Shown here: in pieces, positions 36,074 through 46,962 of the stretch
Layout: the number at the start of each line of letters is the position of its first letter
How positions within the stretch are numbered: the first letter of the stretch is position 1
Source: Chamaecyparis obtusa
Lineage: Eukaryota > Streptophyta > Pinopsida > Cupressales > Cupressaceae
DNA: 64,000 nt
Assembly (NCBI GenBank): GCA_027943335.1
Contig: BSBK01002161.1
Location: 937,001 to 1,001,000 of the forward strand
Reading direction: 5' to 3'
Translations under genes and position numbers: made by a program
The notes under the pieces: model-generated
What the model saw: the letters and a program-made list of their open reading frames with translations, nothing else
Databases searched by the model: none
Told to the model about the DNA's origin: nothing

Positions 36074-37199
36074 TTGTGCCCTTGAAGAAGCCTAATAACT
36101 TGGGAAAGATCCTTAAGGAAAATATGGAGGGTTTGAGATACAATAGATGTGTGCTAAAATGTTGACACACTTCTATGAGTCTTTATATCCAAGATTGCTC
36201 AAGAATGAGGTCTCAAATGGTGACTCATAGCTCTCTATTCGTGGAGTGCAAGGGTTTATAATGGAGGCCCTCAGTTTAGAGCTAGTTTGTGCCCATGCAA
36301 GTACACCATAAAATGAGAGATTCAAAGAGGAAAAACAAGAATGCAAGTCTCCATGATTCATCAAGTATGCATGAAAATGAAAATGAAAGCTATTATATAT
36401 GATAACAATGCATGAAAGAAAACTAATCTATGAAAGGAAATGCTTATGCAAGATTATTCTATGTAAAGAAATATGAATCTAATCTAATATGCAAGTGCAA
36501 GAGTAATATAAATGGATTTCCATGGAGGCAAGAGAGAAGAAGACAAGAAAAGAGAAGTTTCAATATTCAAGCTCAAGTGCTCAAAGTCTCCTCCAAAATC
36601 ACTCTCCAAACCTACATAACAATAACATAAAATCTGGATCTCTAAAATCTCCATGCATAAACATGAGAAGGAGAGGGCTCCTTATAAAGGATTTAGAAAT
36701 GAATGGACAGTCAAGATTAAGAGGCAAAAAGAAATGAGCACTAGTGGAGATTAAATCTTGGTTGATCCATGTGCTCAAGATTCTCAAGAGGCAAAATCAA
36801 TGAACATGGTTAAGAGGCAAAAAGATGTGTGGAAGAGATTAAGAGGCAAAAGGAGATTCCACTCATCTTGGAAAGTGTGCATTCAATGTGTAGACAAAAA
36901 GTCTTTTTCTTTTTATTTTTATTTTATTATTTATTTATTATTTTTTTAGCAAAGTGGTTTCCATTATTTAATTAAAAGATTTTTTATTTATTTAAAAGAG
37001 ATTTTTATTTAATTAAAAGGGAGCATGTTCTCTTAATTAAATAAAGCTTAGGATAAAATGATCAAACCTTAGGAAATATTGAAATATTTGAATTAATTAT
37101 GATTTGATCAAGGAAATTGATTTGAATTGAAAATAATGCAAGGCATTGATTCAGGAAATGATAAATTGATGAATGGGGGCCCAAAGTCTACGCAACCAT
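36074..37199. other. Unassigned stretch with repeated AAGAGGCAAAA motif
   Basis: After the truncated Copia leader no coding frame stands out. The 11-mer AAGAGGCAAAA occurs at about 36719, 36786, 36812 and 36840. Part of this stretch may belong to the U5 or interior of the old Tat element, whose left boundary I cannot fix. Confidence 0.35.
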
Positions 37200-37826
37200 T
37201 TTAGGGTGCATACAATAGATAACTTGATGAAGCTAAAAGGGTTATAAAAGTGTGATAAGAGAAAACCTAACCTATTTGGAACAAGCATAGACATTCAAAC
37301 ATTAGCCTAAGTAGCATATTCCTAACATATAGTAAAAATATTTGCAAAGCACCTCAAATAGAGCTTAAATGGGAGCACCTTGTCACCGTTTGATTTGCTC
37401 TCAATTTGGTGATGTGGGTGTGCACTCAAAATACTAGGAGCATATCCCTTATGAAGATTAGGAAGGTTTAGGATCATTTAGGGACCAAGGATACCCCATA
37501 GTGGCACAAAATCAAGTATGGTAAACCTGATTTTCCCCTAGATCCCCAAGGAACCAAATGAAGCCAAAATACAGAACTGAGCTACAAATGCTTATCCTAG
37601 ATTGATTTGAAACCAAATACAAGTGTGATAAGATGAAGATGATATGAAAAGAAATGAAATAAGCTAGATTAATCCATTATGCTAAGCTCATGTGAGTAAG
37701 AAACATGAAAAACATGAAGAAATCTAACCATTAGGATTTAAGCTAAGATGATCTAGGTGTAAATTAGCATTATAACAATACATGAAATGATTATGTGAAT
37801 TGGTCTTTTTCTCTTGGAATTGAGGG

Positions 37827-37834
37827 TATTTATA
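37827..37834 (-). promoter_or_regulatory. Putative LTR TATA box
   Basis: CCTATAAATACCC on the minus strand, about 630 bp inside the LTR, with the transcript start expected near 37800. Confidence 0.55.
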
Positions 37835-37943
37835 GGATTTTCCTAAGGGCTTGGGTTGTGAATGGGAGTTAGGGTCAGAGTCAAGGTTAGGGGTAGAGTT
37901 TGGGGTATGGTTAGAGGTATGGTCAAGGGGATGAGGGTTAAAG

Positions 37944-37967
37944 GTTTCTCACACATGTGTGAGAAAC
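37944..37967. promoter_or_regulatory. Perfect 24-bp palindrome in LTR U3
   Basis: The arm GTTTCTCACACA is followed at once by its exact reverse complement, with the centre ACATGT inside an E-box-like CACATGTG. It lies about 110 bp upstream of the TATA box on the minus strand. It could bind a dimeric regulator such as a bHLH factor; that is inference. Confidence 0.5.
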
Positions 37968-38466
37968 ACTTGGGATGTGTGCTAAGGGAAAGATGTTGGA
38001 AGAGGAGACATGGGCTTCATTAAGAGGATGTAAGAGCCTTAATGAGGGTGTAAGGAGCCATTAATGAGTCTATAAGGCTCATTAAGGAGGGGGTTTGACC
38101 AGAAGTCAAAGGAGGGTGGTTTAGACTAAGAGGGTTGGGAATCACCCTCTAAATAGGTTTAGGAAAGGTTAGATAGGTTTAGGGTTTTCTAGAAGATTCT
38201 AGGGTTTTAGGCTTTAAATAAATATTTAATTTATTTAAGGATTGTGACATTATTTATTAACTAATGATTAATAAATAGGGGGAAAATCATTCAAATTTGA
38301 TTTAAATGCTTTTGGGATGGATTCTTTAATTAAATTTCTTTAATTAAAATAGAAGAAGGGAGAATGACAATAAAAACTAATTAATTAATTAATAAATGAT
38401 GATGTCATCAGGGGTTTCTGCAAAATAAAATATTTTTATTTGGAAAAGGCATTTTAGGTGTCTACA

Positions 38467-38481
38467 TTTTTTCCCTCTTTG
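38467..38481 (-). other. Polypurine tract of the old Tat element
   Basis: CAAAGAGGGAAAAAA followed by LTR start TGTAGACACC. The young Tat element has CAAAGAGGGGCAAAA before TGTAATACCCC, the same design. Confidence 0.75.
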
Positions 38482-39764
38482 ATGCGATGCCGCAAGTGCT
38501 GTGGTGTCAAAGAAAAGAAAATAAGATGCCCTAGGTAGAATTTAGAGGATAAGGGGTTGTACCCCCTTGAGAAAAGAATGCAAAGAGGAAACGTTGTGGA
38601 ATTTTCTTGAAAAGAACATAGAAGGGAAAGGAAAGGATGAAGAAAGATGGGAAGGGGGGATAAATAGATGTCCTTCCAAGAGAAAAGATGCATGAATGCA
38701 ATATGATGTGAGATGAAGGATGCAGGATGAAGCTATATGAAGGATGCAAGATGCAAGATTAATCTATATGATGCATGATGAGGGGGATTTGGGGAGCTCC
38801 TTGTGTAAATGTGGAGAGCACAACCTAGTTTGATATAGAAACATTAGAGACCTTCCAAGGTTACTAGGAACTCAAGGCCTTGTCACCAGTGTTGCATAGG
38901 ACTGACTCAAAAAGACATGTAAGGGTTTCCCCAGCATCACACATGAAACCAAGAGGAGGCATGGTAGAAATGATGTTGGAGAAACCACAAAAAAAAAACA
39001 TTTCCCAAGTGCACCATATAACCTATGAGATCACATGTGAAATATGCAAGGGTCATGTTTGACTAATTCATAGGCAGAAGCAAAAGATCAAAAGACCTTG
39101 CCCCAAATTTTCCTCATTTGCAGTGTTCCATGATATAAAGGATCATGGTGACCTTGGGGAGAGGAACAATGAGAATCCGCAAAAGATTAACAAGATCCAA
39201 AGGAAAAAATCCAAGACCAAAGTGATAAATCCACAAAACATCCTTTTCCAAGGAGAAGGATTGATTTGATTGATGGGGGAATATTAGGTCTAAACATGAG
39301 GAAAGATAGATCCTACACAAACCTAGTTTGATTGATGGAAGATTAGATCAGATAGGAGGAAGGATACATCCTCATGGACCCATTGGATGAGGAGAATGTT
39401 GTGTTGTTTGCTGGAAAATGATGAGTGAAGGATAATCACTATGATCAAGGATAGTCAACAAAAGATGTTGCTGAAGTACAAGGCTGGGTGGGACAAGTTA
39501 TCTGATCAAATGATGCTATAGGATTGACAGGGATGTTTACAAAAGCTCAGAGATTTGGATAGGAAGATATCTCTATACATGATATAAATAGGAAGCTTAG
39601 GATTTGGAATAGGATTTGATTGCTGCATTGGATAGGCTTGAGGATAGAACACCTTGGGATTGATGGGATTGTGGTGGGGATGTGGATGGGAGGATTTGGG
39701 ATTAGGATGAGATGGAGGGGGATGAGAGTTTGATAGATAATGACTTGATCCACTATGTATGGTG
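38482..39764 (-). other. 3' UTR of the old Tat element
   Basis: About 1.28 kb without a coding frame; short opposing frames are background. It runs into the young element's insertion point. Confidence 0.5.
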
Positions 39765-39769
39765 CCTGT
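39765..39769 (+). repeat. Target-site duplication CCTGT, left
   Basis: CCTGT here and at 50942-50946, exactly abutting the two LTRs. Confidence 0.9.
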
Positions 39770-40993
39770 TGTAATACCCCAAAAATGGGCTATAAGTTCA
39801 TTAATCTCCTACATCTTCAATTCGAACAAAATTGACATCAAAGTCCTAACCTAAGGCACATCTAAACATCATCGAATCATAATTGATTATCTTAAATTTT
39901 GCATCAGGGAATATTCCTAGTAATATTCCTAATTATCTTAATTATCTTTAATTTAATGATTATTTGGCGATAAATCACATTTATCCTAAAAATTTGATTA
40001 ATTGAATATTTTCATATTTAATTAATTAGATTTAATATTTGCCACTTAATTATGTAATTAAATTTAATTCTATCTATTATTAATTGTATTATTTAATTTT
40101 GACAATAAATCAAAATTCCTATCTTTAATTGATTAAATTCTTATTTAATTAATTAAAGCATGTTGTCATTATTTAATAATATAATTTTTAAATAAAAGTT
40201 TGAATAAATAGTTAATTAACCCATAAATTAATTATTTATTTTCAAAAATCAGTTGAGTTGAGGATAAATCACTTTATTTATTTATTTAATTCTTAATTAT
40301 TATGCATATTCAAAAGAAACAGTTAAACTCCAAATCAGAAAATCAATGCAAGTTATTGACTTTTTGGAACTCAACATCCTTTTGGAGTTCAAAAAGCTGA
40401 TCTAAACTCTAATTTGAGTTAAAAAGCTATTTTTGCATGTTTTTGCATGATTTTGAGAATTAACTATCTTTTATGATCAGATAACTCAAAAATCAAGATG
40501 AGTTAATTTGAGTGATTTATGGCTTTTATTCATGCACCTCCAAAGCCCTGGATTTCTATAAATTAAGGCTTTAGCTCTTCACAAATCATCTCATATTTTG
40601 CACAATCACGCTGGAGAATTGGAATTGAAGAATCAAAGCTCTTGCGAATCGACATCTTTGTGAGATCAATCTTATTTTTGCATTCATATTTCATATCATT
40701 GTTAGATTAGCATAGCATATCAGTTTTTATCATTCTTATTGCATAGAAAATATCAAAAATATAGATTAATTGCATTTACTCCATATCTAGAATTGCATTC
40801 AAATCCTTCATTTAGGTGTCGTCTAGGTCACTGATCTCGATTACAATCTGAGAACATTAATCTCGCACCTATTAGAAGGCAGTAAATCGCTTGGTTAGAT
40901 AGCTTTCAATTTTGCACGATTTTGATTATCAATAACTTCTAATGTTTTACTGAGTGTTGTGTTTACAGATCAGGTATAATTTTCACACACACA
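39770..40993 (+). repeat. 5' LTR of the young Tat element
   Basis: TGTAATACCCC...TTTCACACACACA, 1,224 bp, nearly identical to 49718-50941. Confidence 0.95.
40557..40564 (+). promoter_or_regulatory. Putative LTR TATA box
   Basis: TATAAATT about 790 bp into the LTR; identical in the 3' LTR at 50505-50512. Confidence 0.5.
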
Positions 40994-40997
40994 TTTT

Positions 40998-41015
40998 TGG
41001 CGCCCACCGTGGGGC
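40998..41015 (+). other. Primer-binding site, Tat type
   Basis: TGGCGCCCACCGTGGGGC, four bases after the LTR. A TGGCGCC start is usual in plant Tat/Athila-group Gypsy elements. I do not assign the tRNA with certainty. Confidence 0.8.
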
Positions 41016-43603
41016 AACCCACCTTTGCATGCTGGTTTTGATTTTTTTGGGAGCTAAAACCCCAAAGTTTCAAAGATTTAATTTTATCTCCCAAACGGCT
41101 TGGAATTTTGATCTGAAATTTTTTTTTTAGGTTGGTGACATGTCATGGAAGCTACAGTAAAAAATTTGGAATTTTCTGAGATGTTTTGAATTTTTAATAA
41201 TTTTTTCTTGAAATTCTGGAAAAAATTAATATCTGACGCAAATCAGCATATTTTTCAAAAATTTTTATATTTTCGGAAAGCTCTTTAAATTATACAGGGG
41301 GTCCATTCTTTGTGTTTTAAATTTGGACATGATATCATAGCTCAAATAGTCAATTTACAAAAACTGGTCTGTATTGATAAAATGGGTCTCTAGGGCACAA
41401 ATGAAGAGGTTTTTCTAAAATTTTTGCATTTTTGAAAAGCTCTCTGTTTTTTAGCAGGGGTCTCTATTCTGAATTTCTATTTTTGTGGCCAAAATCATAT
41501 CAAAAAAATTAGATCTTGTTGACTAGGTCAAATGCAGCAAAAAAAATAAAGTTTTGTGATGGGTATGCACTTATTTTTTTACATGGTTCAATGAATGATA
41601 TGAGTTGTCATTTGGGTTGATTGCTGGTTATTATTACTGATAATAATTGATTTTTAGAGCTAACCCTATGGTTTTCATAAGTGAATATATTTTGCATATC
41701 TTGTTTGCCTGTTTGCTTGTTAGAGAGTTCGTCACTTGCTTGCATGGAAAAGCTCAACAAAAATTGCTAAAAATCAAGTAAAATCTACTAAGCACGTTGC
41801 AAGGATCCCAGGTATTCTCCTTCATCTAATAATATTTTGAATTGGGACTTAAAATAAATCTCTTATGTGTCAAGCTTGTGTGCATCTTTTCATACTTTTG
41901 ATCTATTTCTACACACTTGCATAATTGATACTAGGTTGTGAACCCTTAAGGATTAATTAAGTAGTCTTAGAATACTTGTGATTGATCTTGATTGCTATCT
42001 TGGGTTATTGGACTCGCTAATCCGCCGGCCCCTCATTTCCGCCCTGTGGTTGCAATCTCAGCGCCATAAAGGGGAGGGGTCAATAGGACAGAAGCGTTAA
42101 ATGTTCCACTTGGCAACCCTTTTGTGCTTTTAGGAACTCCCTTGTTTTCTAAGTTGTGGACTCATTTTTAGCTTGTGTGAGGTGTTAAGTGTTCCACCTT
42201 GTGGACTCATCTCATATTCGCTTTAAACGTTAAGTGTTCCTCTTTCTACTTTTGGGATGTTTTTGGTAGATTTGCTTTCGGAACATACATCTGTGCTCAC
42301 ATAGTAATTAGGCCCTATGAACACTATTTGTGATTCTTGAGAGATTGGATTCCTAGCGAAATCCTTCTTGACGATAGAATCCTTGTAGGTAGGGAGGATA
42401 CTTAGTGCGTTTCACATTCAACTTAGTTAGTGAGTCTTCTCTTATTGATCGACACATTCTCTCTCCGGAGAGGTTGATAGATCACGTGGGGTTGATATCA
42501 CGAGCTTTGGTGAATCAAAATTGGTTAGTGCGTCTTCTCTTATTGATTGATACATTCTCTCCCCGGAGAGGTTGATAGATCACGTGGAGTTGATATCACA
42601 GACCTTGGTGGAACAAAACTTTGTCTTAGCGTGTCGGATTAATCTGCTTGCTTTGTTTGGGTTAAAAGTGAAGAGGTGTCAAAACCTTGAATCTGGAGCC
42701 AAGTCCCCTTGTGGTATACTATTGTGAGTCATCTTTAGAGAGGGTTAACCGTAGCAGACAATCCTTTCACAGGGCAAACTGCATTGACGGAACCTCAAGC
42801 GGTAATAGCCATTTTTGCCATGGTAGTGACAGCCGCTATATAAATGTCCTTGTGGAAGAAATCTCCACGGGTATGGTTCATTGTTGGGTTGTCAGATCTC
42901 CCTAGCAGCTCTTGAAGATTAAGTTCTCGGACTGTGTCAAAACCCTGGTGCGCCGGGATTGGAGTTCACCCCTTTGAATCATAAAAGTTGCAGAGTCAAA
43001 CCATTACTAAAAACCCTAGAGAGGCCAATTTTTCATTTTCAGGTATATGTGTGTTATTGCAAAACTTTTCAGAACATACACAATTAGTACTCTCAGGGAT
43101 TAGCACAATTTGGTCACTTGATTGTTCATGCGCAAGGTTGCTTTTGCCCTTGTTCATTGTTTTCAGACGTGCTTGGAATCACTTGCTTGTTGTTCTGCGT
43201 GCTTATTTATCTACTTGGCTATTAAAAATGATCAAATCTGGTATAACCTTCAAAATCTGGATAGTACAATTTGCAAACAATCCAAAACTGAAAACCTTAA
43301 ATTTTGCAAAAATTGACGTAAAGTTCTTTCTGGAGTCAAAAGTCATTTCAAGAAGTCAAAAGTCGTACAAGTTTTGTCAAGTGTCATTTCAGTACTACCC
43401 AACTGTCATATGAGTTTAGCAACTATCATTTCATAGACTACCCAATGTCGTACAAGTCTGCAGAGTGTCGTTTGGAAAAATTTGAGAGAGTTGTCAGAAA
43501 TTGTCAAATTGCAAGATATCCAATGTTTCCAGCCTAATTCCAGAATCTGTCGAACAAATCACTGTGTCAAGAACAGAGTAGTAGCTATTGAGAATCAGTA
43601 CAC
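41016..43603 (+). other. Long leader of the young Tat element
   Basis: About 2.6 kb of untranslated sequence. Short frames (42687-42905, 42988-43413, 43122-43316) overlap in different frames without motifs. Long leaders are common in Tat elements. It contains a 98-bp tandem duplication (42426-42621). Confidence 0.6.
42426..42621 (+). repeat. Tandem duplication in leader, period 98 bp, with palindrome and G-box in each unit
   Basis: Each unit begins GTTAGTG and ends near GGTGAATCAAAA / GGTGGAACAAAA. Unit 1 contains the perfect palindrome CTCTCCGGAGAG (42461-42472); unit 2 has CTCCCCGGAGAG. Both have a CACGTG G-box core (42483-42488 and 42581-42586). Confidence 0.85.
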
Positions 43604-45856
43604 ATGTCTCAAAGAATCAGTAAACAAGAGGAAGAAGCTCTGATCGCAGCTATAATGAAACAGATACAAGCTATGCAAGTCCAGCTTGACAAACTTGGGA
43701 AAGAAAAGGAACCTCTATACTCTTTTCCATTTGATAAAGACTTGTACATGTCACCATGCCCCCGAAAAAAATTTGAGCAATATGATACCTCTTCCACGGA
43801 GAGTGACACATCTAGCTTTGGAGACTATGATGACTATGACGACAGACAATGTAATGATACCTATGACACCTCTGTTCCTAAGAGTCCTCCTCATCGTTCA
43901 TTCCTGCTTACTACAAATGGGCCGTCACATTGGATAGATCGTGATGGTGATCCATATGATTCTGATTTTGAAAGAGACTTTGATGGCTTTTGTGGACAAT
44001 ACCTTGATGATGATCCATCTACTACTGCTGAGGACTATAAAATACATCGTGCTAGCTTGAAACGTCAATACTATAAGGATCTCTCCTCTAAGAACTCTCA
44101 GACTGAAAATAAAGATTACACTCTCAAGCAAGATCATGTTAATGTTGGACCTTTGTCTTGTGATGGTTCCCTTCCATCCCCTACTTCCTCCAATACTCGT
44201 ACATTTCCTAAAGCTTCCGAGTCTTTCAAATCTTTCACAGAACCTTCATCTGACATAAGCCCTGATACTTTTCATGTGGTTCCCTATAGTTATCCTCCAG
44301 GGCTACCTCTTAAAGAAACTCAAGCTAACCTTCACTTGGCTGCAAATACTTTCAATAATGATAAACCTAAAGAGCCTAAGCCTTCATATGCTATAATCCC
44401 TACTTTAGCTAGTCCTCCACCATCTCTTCCAAAATCATCCATACAATCCCAACATGCTTCCTTGTCCTTAGAAGTGGCTCCATGTCAAGAGGACTCTAAA
44501 ACTGATAAAGAAAAGAACATAAAGAAAGATCAAGATCAAGAACCCTCCATGTCATCCACTCCTTTTCCCAATGTCTCTTATCTGCCTCAGGGTTCTTTTG
44601 ATCCTGTACCCCCTTTTTCATGCATTCCACCATGTCTTAAGTCTTCGCCTAAGCAAGATCAAGCTACTACTTACACTGTTGAGCTTATTGACAATCAAAA
44701 TAACCTTACTATGCTTGCGCTTTCCAAAGATGATACTTCCATTAAGGTTGGTAAAAATGGTGTTCCTTCCAATGTCAAGCCTATTGAAAATCAAAAGAAA
44801 AATTATGCACTTGTGCTATCCAAAGATCCTTGTCAAGATCAAAGTCTTCCATCTTCTTGTTCTACCACTCCATGTTCACTTCCACTTTCTACTCTTCCTA
44901 AGTCTTCGCAAGCTTTGAATGATCCTATCAAAGAAAATGCTCATATTCAAGATGTCCATGATTCTATTGAAGATCCTAATGCTCACTCTAAAGATGCTGA
45001 TATCTTTGGTTGTCATATAGATGCTGATGAACTTATTGATTATCCTTTTGCGTCTTCCACTTCCATCCTTGGACCTCTTCCACCACTACAAAGATCTTCA
45101 CGCCTTCCTTCCATCTTGGGTCCTTATGTCCCTTCACTTTCCCCTCCTAACTCTCCTAATTTGCCATCCATCTTGGGTCCTTACATCCTTCCATCTCCCA
45201 TCTTTCCTCAAGATCAACATAGATGCATACCCTTGAATCCTTTTCATCCACCCACCCATCTAAACCAGTCATATCCTCCCTCTTCCACAAATCTCAAGTC
45301 TTTTGGAAGTAACTTGAATGTTCAATACAAAAAAAAGAAGCAATGCAAGAATCCATCAAAAAAAGATCACCATGTCTCCTCTAATCAACACGGAGGCATA
45401 AAGTCAAAAGAGATATCTAAGAAAAAAACTACAAGACAAGTATGGGTTCCAAAATCCATCATTGAAGATATTCTCTCTAAATTACCAAAAAGAAATGAAA
45501 AGCCTATGGCTATATGGATTCCAAAGTCTCTCTTGAAAGAGTCTGGTGTTGAACAAAAAGTTAAGTTGACATTCAAGCTTCCAAAGACTTCCACTTCATT
45601 TCCCTCCAAAAATATTCTTCCATTCCATGTGCCTAAACCACAACCTCTGCTATCCATTCGCCATATTCCTTCACGTATTCCTTCATTCATGATTCCTCCA
45701 TCCTCTCACCACCCTTCAAGGTATGTGTTGACGTTGATCTTGCCTTCTTTTCCACCTACCCTTTTACAATCCTTCCGTGCATTATCCTTCTACCTCCTAT
45801 CTTTTTTCCTCACTTGCCTATTCCTCCTATCTTCCAACCTCACTCGCTTTACATAA
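43604..45856 (+). CDS. Intact 750-aa Tat-element protein, function unknown
   Basis: This is the only long intact frame in the window, opening at the first ATG after the leader (ACACATGTCTC). Residues 1-45 form a short coiled coil (QEEEALIAAIMKQIQAMQVQL). Residues 60-150 are Asp/Tyr/Ser-rich and acidic. Residues 150-570 are Ser/Pro/Lys-rich and probably disordered, with LPSILGPY occurring twice near 520. A basic segment with two W(V/I)PKS motifs (VWVPKSII and IWIPKSLL) lies near 620-650. The last 50 residues become Leu/Phe/Ser-rich and may be read-through past the ancestral end. There is no zinc knuckle, retrotransposon-gag core, DSG or YXDD. It could be a divergent Gag N-terminal region or an extra Tat ORF. 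The hairpins begin about 180 bp downstream, so most of pol has been deleted. I cannot say whether it is translated. Confidence 0.75.
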   Translation: MSQRISKQEEEALIAAIMKQIQAMQVQLDKLGKEKEPLYSFPFDKDLYMSPCPRKKFEQYDTSSTESDTSSFGDYDDYDDRQCNDTYDTSVPKSPPHRSFLLTTNGPSHWIDRDGDPYDSDFERDFDGFCGQYLDDDPSTTAEDYKIHRASLKRQYYKDLSSKNSQTENKDYTLKQDHVNVGPLSCDGSLPSPTSSNTRTFPKASESFKSFTEPSSDISPDTFHVVPYSYPPGLPLKETQANLHLAANTFNNDKPKEPKPSYAIIPTLASPPPSLPKSSIQSQHASLSLEVAPCQEDSKTDKEKNIKKDQDQEPSMSSTPFPNVSYLPQGSFDPVPPFSCIPPCLKSSPKQDQATTYTVELIDNQNNLTMLALSKDDTSIKVGKNGVPSNVKPIENQKKNYALVLSKDPCQDQSLPSSCSTTPCSLPLSTLPKSSQALNDPIKENAHIQDVHDSIEDPNAHSKDADIFGCHIDADELIDYPFASSTSILGPLPPLQRSSRLPSILGPYVPSLSPPNSPNLPSILGPYILPSPIFPQDQHRCIPLNPFHPPTHLNQSYPPSSTNLKSFGSNLNVQYKKKKQCKNPSKKDHHVSSNQHGGIKSKEISKKKTTRQVWVPKSIIEDILSKLPKRNEKPMAIWIPKSLLKESGVEQKVKLTFKLPKTSTSFPSKNILPFHVPKPQPLLSIRHIPSRIPSFMIPPSSHHPSRYVLTLILPSFPPTLLQSFRALSFYLLSFFLTCLFLLSSNLTRFT

Positions 45857-46033
45857 AACCTTATCCTCCATTTCTCTCTTCCATCTTTCTTTCCCTATCA
45901 GCATCTTTGAGCACATCATTTTGAATCCTTGGCATATCATGGTTTATCCTTTCAAGGAGCATTATCTAAAAAGCTTGCCTTCTTCCAAAAGATTTAAAAA
46001 AAAAAAATAAAAAAAAAATTGAAAATGTGCCCT

Positions 46034-46057
46034 GGTGAAAACCTGGAAACAGGCGCC
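46034..46057 (+). other. 3' hairpin H1
   Basis: Outer stem GGTG (46034-46037) with CGCC (46054-46057, one G-T pair); AAAA bulge 46038-46041; inner stem CCTG (46042-46045) with CAGG (46050-46053); loop GAAA. Confidence 0.7.
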
Positions 46058-46094
46058 TTGGTAGCAAAAGTAAAGAGAAATTTTTTTTTTCATC

Positions 46095-46128
46095 CTAAGG
46101 TGAAAACCACTCCCTTGTGGCACCTTGG
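46095..46128 (+). other. 3' hairpin H2
   Basis: Outer stem of eight pairs (CTAAGGTG 46095-46102 with CACCTTGG 46121-46128, one T-G); AAAA 46103-46106; inner stem CCAC with GTGG; loop TCCCTT. Both stems differ from H1, yet both pair. Confidence 0.75.
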
Positions 46129-46136
46129 ATAAGTAC

Positions 46137-46167
46137 CATGATGAAAACCTGGCAATCAGGCATCATG
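46137..46167 (+). other. 3' hairpin H3
   Basis: Perfect 7-bp outer stem CATGATG (46137-46143) with CATCATG (46161-46167); AAAA 46144-46147; inner CCTG with CAGG; loop GCAAT. Confidence 0.8.
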
Positions 46168-46710
46168 CGTAGTTCTTCTACATATTTCATCCATTCCATC
46201 TTCTCTCTTTGATCTTGACAATGTTGATCTATACACGAACATTTGGCTATTTTGTGAGCTATCTTACGGTGATCTTACTTTCATTCCTTCCATGTTTAGC
46301 CTTCATATCCATCTTCCTCCATTCATTTTCACCTGTTGCTATCCTTTTCCCCTTTGGTCTTGATCTAAGAAAGAAAGAGTAAAACACGGTGCTATGAAGC
46401 CTCTTGACATGTCTACTCCTTTGGATTGCATCCTTTCCTGCTTTGGCATTACACTTTTGTGACTTATCCTATGCTAGCCTTTCATTGCTTGTCCAAATGC
46501 ACTTTACATGACAATTTTTCCATAGCTTGGGTATTCTTGAGGAGTTTTTCCTTGAGAATTTCTTCCCTTCATTATCTTTCATTCTCTTGTCTTCCATCTC
46601 TTCCACCAACTTTCTAATCCCTCTTGTTCTCCACCTTGCTAGACATTGAGACTGCACGATATGATCTTGCTTGGGAGTTTTCAAATGGAAAAAGATGCTA
46701 TCAAGTATAC

Positions 46711-46962
46711 CAAGTATCAGAATAATTATTAGAACAAGTATCAGAACCAGTATCAGAACATTTATCAGAACAAGTATCACAACCAGTATCAAAACAAGTA
46801 TCACAACCAGTATCAGAACAAGCATCAGAACCAGTATCAGAACAATTATCAGAATCAGTATTAGAATCAGTATCAGAACCAGTATCAGAACAATTATCAG
46901 AATTAGTATCAAAATTAGTATCAGAACCAGTATCAAAACCAGTATCAAAACAAGTATCAGAA
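46711..46962 (+). repeat. Minisatellite, 21 units of 12 bp
   Basis: Exactly 252 bp divide into 21 units, consensus C(A/C)AGTATCAGAA, with no indels. In the frame of the downstream integrase remnant each unit reads (Q/P)VSE or close variants. Unit 2 contains a TAA; after it the frame is open into the remnant. The 12-mer CAAGTATCAGAA recurs just downstream (46976-46987) inside the integrase TSIRT codons in another frame. Confidence 0.92.

Larger units (their letters stand above)
37200..38466 (-). repeat. 3' LTR of the old Tat element (left limit uncertain)
   Basis: It starts TGTAGACACC at 38466 right after the polypurine tract. A TATA box 630 bp in and length comparison with the young Tat LTR (1,224 bp) suggest an end near 37.2 kb. 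No second LTR is available to fix it. Confidence 0.55.

Noticed and set aside
36889..36920. TGTAGACAAAAAG as a possible plus-strand LTR start
   Set aside because: No polypurine tract before it, no partner and no downstream LTR structure; kept as unassigned.
37860..37930. G-rich TTAGGG-like words as an interstitial telomere repeat
   Set aside because: The words are irregular and interleaved with other G-rich strings; no tandem TTTAGGG periodicity.
42687..43413. Short frames in the young Tat leader
   Set aside because: They overlap each other in different frames, have no motifs, and lie in a leader with tandem duplication.
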